Source of the DNA: Akkermansia sp.
Lineage (GTDB): Bacteria; Verrucomicrobiota; Verrucomicrobiia; Verrucomicrobiales; Akkermansiaceae
Assembly: GCA_017558555.1 (NCBI GenBank)
Contig: JAFYUJ010000021.1
Coordinates: 1-37,564 of the forward strand
Reading direction: 5' to 3'
DNA: 37,564 nucleotides
A model generated the notes under the pieces. That model was given only the letters and a program-made list of their open reading frames with translations. It had not been told where the DNA came from and ran no database searches. Numbering within the stretch: position 1 is the first letter of the stretch; each line of letters begins with the position of its first letter. Position numbers and translations under genes: made by a program. This document shows, one piece after another, positions 14,140 to 23,635 of this stretch.

Positions 14140-17100
14140 ATGAATAAGTATACAACAGTTGCATCTGTGCTTGCCATGGCCGCGATGAGTGCCCCCATGG
14201 TGTGCCAGGCTCAGGACCCCGCAACATTTTATTCGCAGATTGTCAAGCTCTCGCAAGGCGGTAAGCCCGCAGATGCTGTGGAACTCTGCGATAAGGTGAT
14301 TGCTGTATATGGCAAGCCCTCTTCCCGTGTGGCTCAGCAGTTTGCTCACATGGTTCCCTTCTTCTACTGGCAGAAAGGTACCATACTTTCTTCGATGGGT
14401 AAGTATGATGAAGCTTGTGAGACATTCAAGACGCTCTACACCCAGGAATCCTTCAAGAAGAAGGACATGATTGACCGCTCCAAGGCTATTCCCGGCCAGC
14501 CCCAGGGTTATGAGCCCTACCTCACCGGTGCGATGTTCCAGGAAGGCTACAACCGCTTCATGCAGGCCTCCGGCACCGCAGATAAGCCGGGTGATGCCGC
14601 CAAGTTTGAGGAAGCCATTCCAGTATTGGAAGAATACCTGAAGCTCTACCAGGCCGGTAAGGTCTCTGCTACGGAAAAGGCTCAGAAGCTGGATGGTAAG
14701 ATTTGTTTCCTGCTCATGCAGGCCAATCTGCTCAAGAAGACGCCTGATTTCAAGGCTGCCGAGCAGTATCTGGAAAAGAGCCGTACGGCCAAGTCCCCCC
14801 TGCCTGACAACATGGCCATGGGTGGTTTGGATACGGTGATTCGCGTAGCCAGCGCCAATCCTCAATACATTGACTGGGGGCACAAGGTCGTCAGCTCCAA
14901 CCCGGCCAGCTATGATTTGGGCCCTGTGCGCCTGGCTCGCTACGGTGCTCAGTTCCTGAATCAGGGTATCAAGGCTGCTGGTCTGGTGGATGGTGCTTTG
15001 CGCAAAGGTGACATGAAGACCGCTGCGGCTGCTGCCCGCACAGAAAACAGCTTGTTCTCGCTGATTCCCGACGTTGTTGAGACTCACGGTGCTCTTTCTG
15101 CCAATGTGAAGTCCCTGGGCAAGTATGCCAAGCCGCTTCCTGATAAGGCTGCTGAGCTGGTACTCAACGCCAAGGAACAGAAGCAGCTCGTGGGCATGTA
15201 CGCCAAGTTCCACAAGACCAATATGCAGGTGGAGGCGTATGCCATCATTACTGCCGCCAATACGGCTCTGCAGTTTGGCTCCAACCGCCTGGCCAAGGCC
15301 GGTTATCAGATCCTGCTTGACCGTTATCCCAAGCTTTCTCAGAAGGGTAAGGATGGCAAGATGGTGTCCATGAAGGACAAGAACTACTTCCAGTTCTCCC
15401 AGCTCTGCCGCGCCACGGGTGATGATGCCAAGGCTACGGAATATGAAGGCAAGGTGGATGGCAGCAAGATGGGCGCAGATGGCGGCAATACCATCTTGGT
15501 GAACACCATGGCTCGCTTGCTCAAGGAACAGAAGTGGGCAGAGGTTATCCCCGCAGCTGATGCGGTGATGAAGGCCTATAGTGCTGATCCTGCCGGTGAT
15601 CGCTATGTGACCGCACAGTTCAGTAAGGTGGCTTCCTACTACAAGCTGCGTCAGTTTGACAAGGTGGTGAAGGACGGTGTTGCCCTGCTGGATAGCGGCT
15701 CCTTGGTACCCGGCAAGATTAAGGAAAAGCAGGTGAATACCTATAAGAGCCAGACGATGTTCTTTGTGCTGGATTCTTACCGCGAAATGGCCGGTCTGGA
15801 CCCCGTCAACCTGGATAAGTGTCTGGAGTACGTGTCTCGCTTCATCAAGGAGTTCCCCTCCATGGACCTCAAGCAGAATCCGCTCGTGGCCAACGTGTAC
15901 TACGATGGTGTGGATGCTTTGCTCAAGCGCCGTGGCCATGGTGTACCCGAGGCCGATGCCAAGGACCTGGCCAAGGCTTTGGAATACTGCAATGTCATCG
16001 CAGATAACTGGAAGGATAATGACCTGTATCCGACTGCTCGCTTGCTGACGGGTAGTATCCTCATCAATGGTGAGGATGAGGCTCGCAAGCCTGAGGGTAT
16101 CGTCGCCTTGGAAGAATGTGCCGAAGCTTCCCTCAAGCAGGGTGAAAAGGGCAAGGGCACAGCGGCAAACGCTCTCTTCTGGTTGGTATCTTACGCCCGC
16201 GAAATGAAGCGCGATGGCGAGAGTGATGCCGATCATAAGGCTCGCGTGCAGGGATATGCAGACCGCTTCTGGGCTGAGGCTGACTACGAGGGCAACCCCT
16301 ATGCGTTGCAGATGGCTTCTCTCGACCTCACCCGCGCCATGGAGTCCAACGATAAGGACACTTACACGAAGGCTCTCAAGCATGCGGAAGAAATCATCGC
16401 CCGTGAAGCCAATGCCTCCTTCGCCAAGAATAAGCTCAACCCCGAGCTGGAAATGACCCTCAACTCCTACGTGCTGGCCTATGTGGACGGCAACAAGCAG
16501 GTATTGGGCAAGGAGCTGACACTGGAAGAAAAGGCTGCTCACTTCAACAACTTCCCCGGTATCTCCAAGGATGATAAGTACACCAACGCTATTCTGCGCA
16601 TGGCTCTGCTGAACTCCATGGAAGAGGCCAAGAAGCAGGCTAAGCGCGATGGCAACGAAAGCCTTGTGGCCCAGCTGGATCGCGATATTGCCCAGACCTT
16701 CCGCCAGATGACGGACTCCTTCAAGCCCTCCGACCTCACCAACTTCATCTGCGTGCAGGTGGGTAATTACGAGGTGAGCTATGCTGACCGCCTGCCTGAT
16801 CAGGCCAGCAAGCTGGAAGAGCTCAACACCGCTCTGGCATACTTTGACATGGTGCTCAGCCGCAACACGGATATGATTAACGAGGCTAACCTGGGTAAGG
16901 CCAATGCCCTCGCTCTGATGACGGGGGATGACAAGAAACAGGGAGAAGCTGCCACGCTGTATCAGCAGCTGGCCGGCAACAGCAACAATGAGGTGTCCGG
17001 GCCTGCTCTCATGGGTATCACCAAGCTTTACATGGCCACGCAGGATTATGCCAAGGCTGTGGAAAGCGCCAGCAAGTACGTGAACAACCGAGGCAACCGC

Positions 17101-17517
17101 AGTGGTCGTCTCCAGATGATGATGATGCTCGGCGAGGCTTATGCCGGTACGGGTGATGTGGCCAAGGGCTTGCAGACCTACATGAACCTGTACAATCAGA
17201 ACCGCGGCAACATCTCCTACTCCGCACCCGCTTGTAAGGCGATGATGGAACTGATGTGGAAGCGCAACACCCCCGCCTCCGGCGACCGCATGAAGGGTAC
17301 CTTCAAGCAGTCTGACCACTGGCGCGCCTGGACCACCGGTCAGGACTATGTCACCCAGATTCGCAAGGCCGGTATCGAAGAGAAGATGACCCCCGATGAA
17401 CGCGATAAGTTCAACGAAGTCGTCAAGCTTGTTGCCCAGTATGCCGCCGATGCCGGTGTGCAGAAGGAAGACAAGGAGAAGAAAGAATTCTCTGCTAAGC
17501 TCGGTAAGAAGAAGTAA
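14140..17517 (+). CDS. Large exported TPR protein of the ExbB/ExbD locus
   Basis: The 1125-residue product begins with a Sec signal peptide (MNKYTTVASVLAMAAMSAPM, cleaved near CQAQ). The rest is helical and built from degenerate tetratricopeptide repeats, for example GKYDEACETFKTLY, RQFDKVVKDGVALL and QDYAKAVESASKYVNN. The C-terminus is Lys/Glu-rich. I infer a periplasmic scaffold that works with the upstream ExbB/ExbD motor; large TPR proteins are repeatedly found beside such motors in Verrucomicrobiota, Planctomycetota and Bacteroidota. No enzymatic motif is visible. Codon use is strongly biased (almost no TTA, CTA, TCA), implying high expression. Confidence 0.85.
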   Translation: MNKYTTVASVLAMAAMSAPMVCQAQDPATFYSQIVKLSQGGKPADAVELCDKVIAVYGKPSSRVAQQFAHMVPFFYWQKGTILSSMGKYDEACETFKTLYTQESFKKKDMIDRSKAIPGQPQGYEPYLTGAMFQEGYNRFMQASGTADKPGDAAKFEEAIPVLEEYLKLYQAGKVSATEKAQKLDGKICFLLMQANLLKKTPDFKAAEQYLEKSRTAKSPLPDNMAMGGLDTVIRVASANPQYIDWGHKVVSSNPASYDLGPVRLARYGAQFLNQGIKAAGLVDGALRKGDMKTAAAAARTENSLFSLIPDVVETHGALSANVKSLGKYAKPLPDKAAELVLNAKEQKQLVGMYAKFHKTNMQVEAYAIITAANTALQFGSNRLAKAGYQILLDRYPKLSQKGKDGKMVSMKDKNYFQFSQLCRATGDDAKATEYEGKVDGSKMGADGGNTILVNTMARLLKEQKWAEVIPAADAVMKAYSADPAGDRYVTAQFSKVASYYKLRQFDKVVKDGVALLDSGSLVPGKIKEKQVNTYKSQTMFFVLDSYREMAGLDPVNLDKCLEYVSRFIKEFPSMDLKQNPLVANVYYDGVDALLKRRGHGVPEADAKDLAKALEYCNVIADNWKDNDLYPTARLLTGSILINGEDEARKPEGIVALEECAEASLKQGEKGKGTAANALFWLVSYAREMKRDGESDADHKARVQGYADRFWAEADYEGNPYALQMASLDLTRAMESNDKDTYTKALKHAEEIIAREANASFAKNKLNPELEMTLNSYVLAYVDGNKQVLGKELTLEEKAAHFNNFPGISKDDKYTNAILRMALLNSMEEAKKQAKRDGNESLVAQLDRDIAQTFRQMTDSFKPSDLTNFICVQVGNYEVSYADRLPDQASKLEELNTALAYFDMVLSRNTDMINEANLGKANALALMTGDDKKQGEAATLYQQLAGNSNNEVSGPALMGITKLYMATQDYAKAVESASKYVNNRGNRSGRLQMMMMLGEAYAGTGDVAKGLQTYMNLYNQNRGNISYSAPACKAMMELMWKRNTPASGDRMKGTFKQSDHWRAWTTGQDYVTQIRKAGIEEKMTPDERDKFNEVVKLVAQYAADAGVQKEDKEKKEFSAKLGKKK

Positions 17518-17540
17518 AATCCTAACTCATTTCAATGACA

Positions 17541-18569
17541 ATGAAATCATTCAATATAATAGCACTTGCACTTGCTGCCACTGCTTGCATCAGCGGTACA
17601 GCTGTGGCTCAGCAGAAGGCTGAAGATGCAAACAAAATCAAGGCCTATGTGCAGTTTGAAAAGGGCAAGCCCATGAATATTGCGCTTGAACCCAAGCAGG
17701 ATGGGACAAAGTTCTTCTATATGGATAAGAGCACAGAACAGCTGCTGGGTGCAGATGCCGCCAAGTGCGACCTCTTCTACATCCAGACTCCGGTGGATTT
17801 TGCGGCTGCTGCCAAGACGTATGCAAGTTGCGATTTCGAGGGAGCCCGCAAGCAGCTGGCTGCATGCAAGAACAAGTATAAGGCTTATGTGGGCTTGCCC
17901 GGCAACCCCTGCACCAAAGCTGCCGTGCTTGAGCTGGAATGCGCAATCCGCCAGATGAAGTGGGCTGACGTGAAGGAACTCGTGGCTTCTTTCCCCAACC
18001 CCGGCTCTCTGGAAGTCAACGACAAGTCCCTCTATGAGGTGGCCAAGGTCATGAGCAATGTGAGCGATAATCCCGGTGCGCTGGAATCCATGAAGGCTGC
18101 TGTGGAGACGGCTAAGGCTGACAAGTACATCAACTCTTCCCAGTATGGCTGGTTGATGTATGCGCTGGGGCGTGTATATGCCGCCCAGGTGCCGGCTGCT
18201 GAGATCGAGGGTACTATCTCCGATAAGAACCTTGCAAACGCCAATCTGGCGATTGATACTCTGTGCCAGGCTGCCGTCAGCTCTCATGGTGCCCAGATGG
18301 AAATCCCCGTGGATGCCATGATGCGCGCAGTGAAGCTGCTTTGGGCCATGCCCGGCGTGAAAGAATATGTGGCTCAGGCCAATAATATGGACGTCAACAA
18401 GTGGAATGCCGCCCCCTACAACTTCAAGGATGCTGTAGCGCTGGCATATCTCATCAAGAATGTGTATGCTCCCGACCTGAAGGATGCTACCATTGATCGT
18501 CTGGCCAAGTTCCACGTGAACACGCTGGAAGGCAAGGAGAAACCCGGAGCTGCAGAAAAGGCAGAATAA
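17541..18569 (+). CDS. Exported helical repeat protein of the ExbB/ExbD locus
   Basis: The product of about 342 residues has a signal peptide (MKSFNIIALALAATACISG, cleaved after AVAQ). Mature sequence is mostly helical with TPR-like pairs, such as YASCDFEGARKQLAACKNKY and LELECAIRQMKWADVKELV. The cysteines around residues 75-130 could form disulfides. ATG 17535 is two codons upstream; 17541 is preferred for the signal peptide. It is 17 to 23 bases behind the large TPR gene and ends at the terminator 18585-18621. Function unknown beyond likely partnership with that protein. Confidence 0.8.
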   Translation: MKSFNIIALALAATACISGTAVAQQKAEDANKIKAYVQFEKGKPMNIALEPKQDGTKFFYMDKSTEQLLGADAAKCDLFYIQTPVDFAAAAKTYASCDFEGARKQLAACKNKYKAYVGLPGNPCTKAAVLELECAIRQMKWADVKELVASFPNPGSLEVNDKSLYEVAKVMSNVSDNPGALESMKAAVETAKADKYINSSQYGWLMYALGRVYAAQVPAAEIEGTISDKNLANANLAIDTLCQAAVSSHGAQMEIPVDAMMRAVKLLWAMPGVKEYVAQANNMDVNKWNAAPYNFKDAVALAYLIKNVYAPDLKDATIDRLAKFHVNTLEGKEKPGAAEKAE

Positions 18570-18584
18570 ATCATCTGAATTCAC

Positions 18585-18621
18585 GCCACCGCTGCGAGCG
18601 CGCTTGCAGCGGTGGCTTTTT
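18585..18621 (+). terminator. Rho-independent terminator of the TPR unit
   Basis: Perfect 11-bp GC-rich stem GCCACCGCTGC (18585-18595) / GCAGCGGTGGC (18606-18616), then TTTTT. Confidence 0.92.
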
Positions 18622-18689
18622 CTTGAAACGAGCGATTTGCGGTGTGCTGTGAATCGTTTGCTTTATTTAGAGAAAGGAGAACTGTAATA

Positions 18690-19181
18690 ATGCAAGACAT
18701 GATAGTGCGATTGTATGCGTTGCCGGATGGGGCTCCGCTCCGCACTTCTCTGGCAGAGCAGGGGATTATCATCCGCCGCTGCAACCCTTATGAAACTCAT
18801 TTGCTCGCGGCCTGGGTAGGCAAGCACTTCAGCCCCAAGTGGGTGAGCGAATGCACCGTTGCCATGGCTCATCAGCCCGCCGGTTGCTTTATTGCCACGC
18901 GCCAATCGGAAATTATCGGCTTTGTCTGCATCGACACGACGGCGCGCGGATTCATCGGCCCGCTGGGCGTGGGCGAAGCAGCGCGCGGCCTGGGCGTGGG
19001 CAAGGCCTTGTTTGTGACGGGACTGGAGCACATGCGCGCTCTGGGCTATGCTTATGCCATCATCGGCGGCGTGGGGCCTGCAGAGCTGTATCAGCGGTGG
19101 GTGGGCGCTACGTTTATTGAGGATTCCACTCCCGGTATTTATGCTGATTTGCTGCCCGAGCCACCCCGAGTTGAGCAATAA
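18690..19181 (+). CDS. GNAT-family N-acetyltransferase
   Basis: GNAT enzymes transfer acetyl groups from acetyl-CoA to amines. The acetyl-CoA loop is VGEAARGLGVGKALF, matching R-x-x-G-x-G, preceded by GFVCIDTTARGFIGPLGV and followed by YQRWVGATF, the usual final helix-turn-strand. The 163-residue length fits. The substrate is unknown. ATG 18690 is chosen because AAGGAG at 18674-18679 lies 10 bases upstream; this is the only textbook Shine-Dalgarno site I found in the window. Upstream frame extension to 18642 is therefore rejected. Confidence 0.85.
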   Translation: MQDMIVRLYALPDGAPLRTSLAEQGIIIRRCNPYETHLLAAWVGKHFSPKWVSECTVAMAHQPAGCFIATRQSEIIGFVCIDTTARGFIGPLGVGEAARGLGVGKALFVTGLEHMRALGYAYAIIGGVGPAELYQRWVGATFIEDSTPGIYADLLPEPPRVEQ

Positions 19182-19213
19182 TGCCTTTTTTTCGTGAAAT
19201 CCGACACTTTACC

Positions 19214-19242
19214 TTGACATACTGAAAAAATCCTGCTAACTT
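19214..19242 (+). promoter_or_regulatory. Promoter of the acidic repeat lipoprotein
   Basis: TTGACA (19214-19219), 17-nt spacer, TAACTT (19237-19242), 26 bases before the ATG. Confidence 0.75.
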
Positions 19243-19268
19243 GCAAAGCGTAGCATATCTTATTTTCC

Positions 19269-20219
19269 ATGAAACGTCTCCTCCTCATTCCCTCCTGCGC
19301 TCTGTTGGCCCTGAGCACTCTCACCTCCTGCCAGAAGGAAGAAAAAACAGCCCTTGAACTTTCTCAGGAACTGACCGCTGAGCTGCAGAAAGTTGTAAGC
19401 TATAAAACGGCTGAGGCCGCAGCTCCCCGTGTTGAAGCTCTCAACAAGCGTTTTCAGAATGCCGGCGCCCATGTTTTTGCCTTGGGTGGTAGTGCATTGT
19501 GCCGCAGCGCCGGAGATTCCGGTCATGAAGGTGATGCTTATGCAGAATCTCTTGCCAAATTGGCTCGTGAGGTAGGTCGCATCCGCGCCAGCATGCCTGT
19601 TGCCACGGCAGATGGTGAAGTGGACCGCGATCGCTTGATTCTTGCTGTAGGTGCAGCTAATGGTGCCGGTGATGCAGCCTCCGCAGCCGAACGCAAGGAA
19701 AAGGGCGTTGCATACCTGCATGGTGAAACAGAGTCCAGCGAGACTCCCGGAAACTTTGCCGAGTACTATGGTTCTGCCAAGCTGCGCGCTGCACTTGAAT
19801 TCACAGTTGCTCCCGGCAAGGCTACGAACGAAGTAGTGGAAACGCCTGAATCTGTGACGGTGGAGGACGAAGAAATGCCCGCCGATGTGCCCGCAGAGGA
19901 AGAACCCGCTGCTGATGATTCCGCCGACACGGAAGAACCCGCCGCTGACGATTCTGCTGACGCAGCCGATGGCGAAGAACCCGCTGCCGACGATTCTGCT
20001 GATGACGCCGCCGGCGAAGAACCCGCTGCCGATGATTCCGCCGCCACGGATGAAGAGCCTGCTGCTGATGATTCTGCCGATGAGTCCGGAGATGCAGATT
20101 TGCCCTCCCTTGATCTTGACTCTGAATCCTCCGACGATGCCGCAGCAGAGGAAGAACCTGCTGCAGAGGAAGAGGCCGGAGATGATGCCGGTGAGGTAGA
20201 AATCGACCTCGACCTGTGA
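19269..20219 (+). CDS. Lipoprotein with acidic repeat tail, unknown function
   Basis: The signal peptide ends at the lipobox LTSC (about residue 21). Residues 25-185 are a helical domain of no family I know. From about residue 200 the protein is low-complexity and highly acidic, with five copies of EEPAADDSA, and it ends in IDLDL. Surface-exposed acidic linkers of this kind can bind divalent cations or keep a domain away from the membrane, but that is inference. The gene is monocistronic, with its own promoter and terminator. Confidence 0.8.
   Translation: MKRLLLIPSCALLALSTLTSCQKEEKTALELSQELTAELQKVVSYKTAEAAAPRVEALNKRFQNAGAHVFALGGSALCRSAGDSGHEGDAYAESLAKLAREVGRIRASMPVATADGEVDRDRLILAVGAANGAGDAASAAERKEKGVAYLHGETESSETPGNFAEYYGSAKLRAALEFTVAPGKATNEVVETPESVTVEDEEMPADVPAEEEPAADDSADTEEPAADDSADAADGEEPAADDSADDAAGEEPAADDSAATDEEPAADDSADESGDADLPSLDLDSESSDDAAAEEEPAAEEEAGDDAGEVEIDLDL
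19899..20081 (+). repeat. Degenerate tandem repeat coding for EEPAADDSA units
   Basis: Five in-frame copies of a 27-base core (glu-glu-pro-ala-ala-asp-asp-ser-ala) separated by spacers of 3 to 15 bases. Synonymous third positions differ between copies, so the repeat is kept by selection on protein rather than by very recent slippage. Confidence 0.85.
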
Positions 20220-20251
20220 TACGTTCGGTCTTCTGAATGATAACTTTATGA

Positions 20252-20288
20252 GGGCCGCATACGCTTTCGGGCGTTGCGGCCCCTTTTT
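20252..20288 (+). terminator. Rho-independent terminator
   Basis: Stem GGGCCGCA (20252-20259) / TGCGGCCC (20275-20282), extended by inner ACGC/GCGT, then CTTTTT. Confidence 0.92.
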
Positions 20289-20317
20289 ATGCTGAGATTC
20301 AGGCTTGAGAAACGGAC

Positions 20318-21091
20318 ATGGCACGATTGCTGTTTACATGCGCGTACGATGGAGCCGGATACAGAGGCTGGCAAAGCCAGCGCGGCGGACAAACCCTCCA
20401 GGATACCATAGAGGAAGCCATCGCGCGCATCGTTAAATCACCCGTGCGCATTGCTGCTTCCGGGCGCACCGATGCCGGCGTGCATGCCCACGCCCAATGT
20501 TTTCACCTGGATGAACCGGAAGGCTGCCGCATGACGCCTCAGAACTGGCTTGCGGCGCTCAATGCGCATCTCCCGGCAAGCTTGCGCATCATGGCGGTTA
20601 AGCCTGTGCCGGCAGACTTTCACGCTCGCTTCGATGCCGTGGGAAAGGTGTATGATTATCTCATCTGCCGGGATGCGGTATTGAGCCCGTTCTTGCAGGG
20701 CAGGGTATGGCATCTTCCGCATGAGTTCAGCTCATCTGCGCTGGATGCGGCATTGCAGGTCTATGTCGGCACGCATGATTTCCGCCGTTTTGCCGCCAGT
20801 CGTGGCAATGAGCCCCAGCCACCTCCCCCCGGCTTCTACGAGCGTACGATTTATTCCTGCTCGCTGGAGGTTGCTGAGCAGGGGCTGCTGCGCCTGCGTT
20901 TTCACGGCAATGGCTTTATGTACCGCATGGTGCGCATGCTGGTCGGGACAGCGCACCAAGTTGCTCGCGGTCGCATGAGCCGGGAAGAACTGGCCCTGAT
21001 GCTCACGGAGCTGGATGCCCCCAAAACACGCTATTGTGCGCCTCCGGATGGCTTGTATCTGCATGGTGTGCAATATGCGCAGGAAGAGTGA
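20318..21091 (+). CDS. truA: tRNA pseudouridine(38-40) synthase
   Basis: TruA converts uridines 38, 39 and 40 in the anticodon arm to pseudouridine. The catalytic aspartate is D52 in SGRTDAGVHAHAQ, the family signature. Also present are the N-terminal YDGAGYRGWQ, KVYDYLI, GTHDFRRFA and the C-terminal FMYRMVRMLVGT. At 257 residues it is normal length. ATG 20318 directly gives the conserved N-terminus. It lies 30 bases beyond the lipoprotein's terminator and faces the Sel1 gene convergently. Confidence 0.96.
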   Translation: MARLLFTCAYDGAGYRGWQSQRGGQTLQDTIEEAIARIVKSPVRIAASGRTDAGVHAHAQCFHLDEPEGCRMTPQNWLAALNAHLPASLRIMAVKPVPADFHARFDAVGKVYDYLICRDAVLSPFLQGRVWHLPHEFSSSALDAALQVYVGTHDFRRFAASRGNEPQPPPPGFYERTIYSCSLEVAEQGLLRLRFHGNGFMYRMVRMLVGTAHQVARGRMSREELALMLTELDAPKTRYCAPPDGLYLHGVQYAQEE

Positions 21092-21126
21092 ACAAAACGC
21101 CCGCGCAGCATGAGCTGTGCGGGCGT
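21091..21126 (-). terminator. Terminator between truA and the Sel1 gene
   Basis: 13-bp stem with one G-U pair (plus arms 21097-21109 and 21114-21126, loop ATGA). Minus-strand reading continues into TTTTGTT, so it chiefly ends the Sel1 transcript. Confidence 0.75.
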
Positions 21127-21150
21127 GCGGTATGCAGATAGTTGCTGCCT

Positions 21151-21663
21151 TTACATGCTTTTAGCTTCGGGAGCAGGGGTGGTATCCCCCTTTGCCTTGC
21201 AGCCGTCTTGTGCGCAATCCTTCTTGCACATTTCCATGTATTCCCTGGCTTTGGCTTCGTCTTTCTTCACTCCTTTGCCTTCGGCATACATGTAGGCCAG
21301 GGCGCGGCAGGCTCGCGGATTGCCGTTGGCTGCGGCCTTTTCCAGCCCGGGAAGCGCATTCTTGTACATTTCCTGCGCTTTTTCCGGATTCTGCGTTCCG
21401 TCTCCGGTGCCGGTATCGGTCACGTATGCAATAATGTATTGCGCAATGGGATCTCCGTTTGCTGCCTCGATGGTAATGGTCTCAATGTCCACCCATTCGG
21501 TTTCATCATTATCAGCGCACGCTGTTCCCTGGCAGCAGGGTTGATCTGCTCCGGTTGCGCAGCATGCAGCCTCTTTGTTTGATGTTGTGTTAGTTGTCTC
21601 TTCGGCACCAGTGGCAATAAATCCGCTGAGTGCTACAGCTGTTGCTATGGCTAATGTTCTCAT
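21151..21663 (-). CDS. Exported Sel1-repeat protein, Cys-rich
   Basis: The 170-residue product has a short signal peptide (MRTLAIATAVALSGFIATGA). A Cys-rich polar stretch follows (CCATGADQPCCQGTAC). The rest holds two Sel1-like repeats: one around ANGDPIAQYIIAYV and a clear one at ANGNPRACRALAYMYAEGKG. Sel1 repeats are TPR relatives that mediate protein contacts. The C-terminal CKKDCAQDGC adds three cysteines, so disulfides or metal binding are likely in the envelope. It is monocistronic and divergent from the tuf operon. Confidence 0.8.
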   Translation of the reverse strand: MRTLAIATAVALSGFIATGAEETTNTTSNKEAACCATGADQPCCQGTACADNDETEWVDIETITIEAANGDPIAQYIIAYVTDTGTGDGTQNPEKAQEMYKNALPGLEKAAANGNPRACRALAYMYAEGKGVKKDEAKAREYMEMCKKDCAQDGCKAKGDTTPAPEAKSM

Positions 21664-21706
21664 AGGTCTTCAAATTTCATCTACCTTTCTCTTTTTTCAA
21701 GAAAAA

Positions 21707-21736
21707 AATCTAGCTGTTTCATGCTTGATTTATCAA
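21707..21736 (-). promoter_or_regulatory. Probable promoter of the Sel1-repeat gene
   Basis: Minus-strand TTGATA (21736-21731), 18-nt spacer, TAGATT (21712-21707). It leaves a leader of roughly 35-40 nt rich in A and G. Confidence 0.5.
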
Positions 21737-21775
21737 TGCTTTGTAAAAAAAAATGAAAAATTTGTGAATTTATCA

Positions 21776-21804
21776 TTGACGTTTGGGGTGAAATCGTGTA
21801 AACT
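21776..21804 (+). promoter_or_regulatory. Promoter of the tRNA-Thr-tuf-rpoBC operon
   Basis: TTGACG (21776-21781), 17-nt spacer, TAAACT (21799-21804). A strongly A/T-rich tract at 21735-21775 precedes the -35 like an UP element. The tRNA starts 40 nt after the -10. Confidence 0.8.
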
Positions 21805-21843
21805 GTCCTCGCTTTTACGTCCATTGGACGGTCTGGAGCCAAC

Positions 21844-21915
<72 letters not shown>

Positions 21916-21961
21916 TTCCGGCTCATGCAAGAATATAAAGCAGCTTACCTAAATTACTATT

Positions 21962-23143
<1,182 letters not shown>

Positions 23144-23163
23144 TCTTACAAAGCCTTTCATTC

Positions 23164-23237
23164 CGGGCGGCATTATCCGCAGATAAGTTGCCCGTGGTTT
23201 TTGGGGGGTGCTCGTCAGAACGGGCATCCCCCCAAAA
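23164..23237 (+). promoter_or_regulatory. Two competing stem-loops between tuf and tRNA-Trp
   Basis: Hairpin 1 has outer arms CGGGC (23164-23168) / GCCCG (23190-23194) and inner TTATC/GATAA, then TGG and TTTTT (23198-23202), which is terminator-like. Hairpin 2 pairs TTTTGGGGGG (23199-23208) and TGC with GCA and CCCCCCAAAA (23228-23237). The T-run of hairpin 1 is therefore the 5' arm of hairpin 2. This layout could be an attenuator that lowers transcription after tuf, or a processing signal that frees tRNA-Trp. Function is inferred. Confidence 0.6.
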
Positions 23238-23261
23238 GAACCAAAAACAGAGCAAGGTAAA

Positions 23262-23337
23262 AGGGTATTAGCTCAATTGGTAGAGCAGCGGTCTCCAAAA
23301 CCGCGTGTTGGGAGTTCGAGTCTCTCATACCCTGCCA
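23262..23337 (+). tRNA. tRNA-Trp (anticodon CCA)
   Basis: Acceptor AGGGTAT/ATACCCT, D-arm GCTCAATTGGTAGAGC, anticodon stem GCGGT/ACCGC around CTCCAAA (anticodon CCA), T-arm GGGAG-TTCGAGT-CTCTC, discriminator G. The terminal CCA is encoded (23335-23337), unlike the other tRNAs here. It sits before secE, a widespread arrangement. Confidence 0.97.
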
Positions 23338-23386
23338 GCCTTCCTCTTTTTTTTTCTGCAAATCCAACCACAAATCTCACTTTACA

Positions 23387-23614
23387 ATGTTCCGCAAATT
23401 ATCCCAATTCATTTCCAATGTAAAAGGTGAGCTCAAGAAATGCTCCTGGCCTTGGGAAAGCGACCCGAAAGTCAAAGGGTTCAAAAAATTCCGTGAGTTG
23501 TGGGGGTCAACCCTGGTTGTTTTGGTAGCCATGGTGTTGCTGGGTGCTTATGTTGCCTTCTTTGATTATGTGATGGCCCAGGTTGTGAATTGGACCATCG
23601 TGCATCTTTCCTGA
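23387..23614 (+). CDS. secE: Preprotein translocase subunit SecE
   Basis: SecE clamps the SecY channel in the inner membrane. The 75-residue product has the short single-span form: an amphipathic part with LKKCSWPWESDPK (the family's conserved K-x-x-W-P), then one membrane helix at about residues 40-66. It is 22 bases ahead of nusG and 50 bases behind tRNA-Trp. Confidence 0.95.
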   Translation: MFRKLSQFISNVKGELKKCSWPWESDPKVKGFKKFRELWGSTLVVLVAMVLLGAYVAFFDYVMAQVVNWTIVHLS

Positions 23615-23635
23615 AATTTTCCCATTTTGCTGGCT

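Noticed and set aside
14128..17319. Antisense open frame of 1063 codons over the large TPR gene
   Set aside because: The plus-strand gene has a signal peptide and TPR pattern. Antisense frames stay open because the sense genes almost never use TTA, CTA or TCA codons.
19766..20047. Minus-strand Ser/Ala-rich frame opposite the acidic repeats
   Set aside because: It is a reading shadow of the EEPAADDSA repeats and has no start context.
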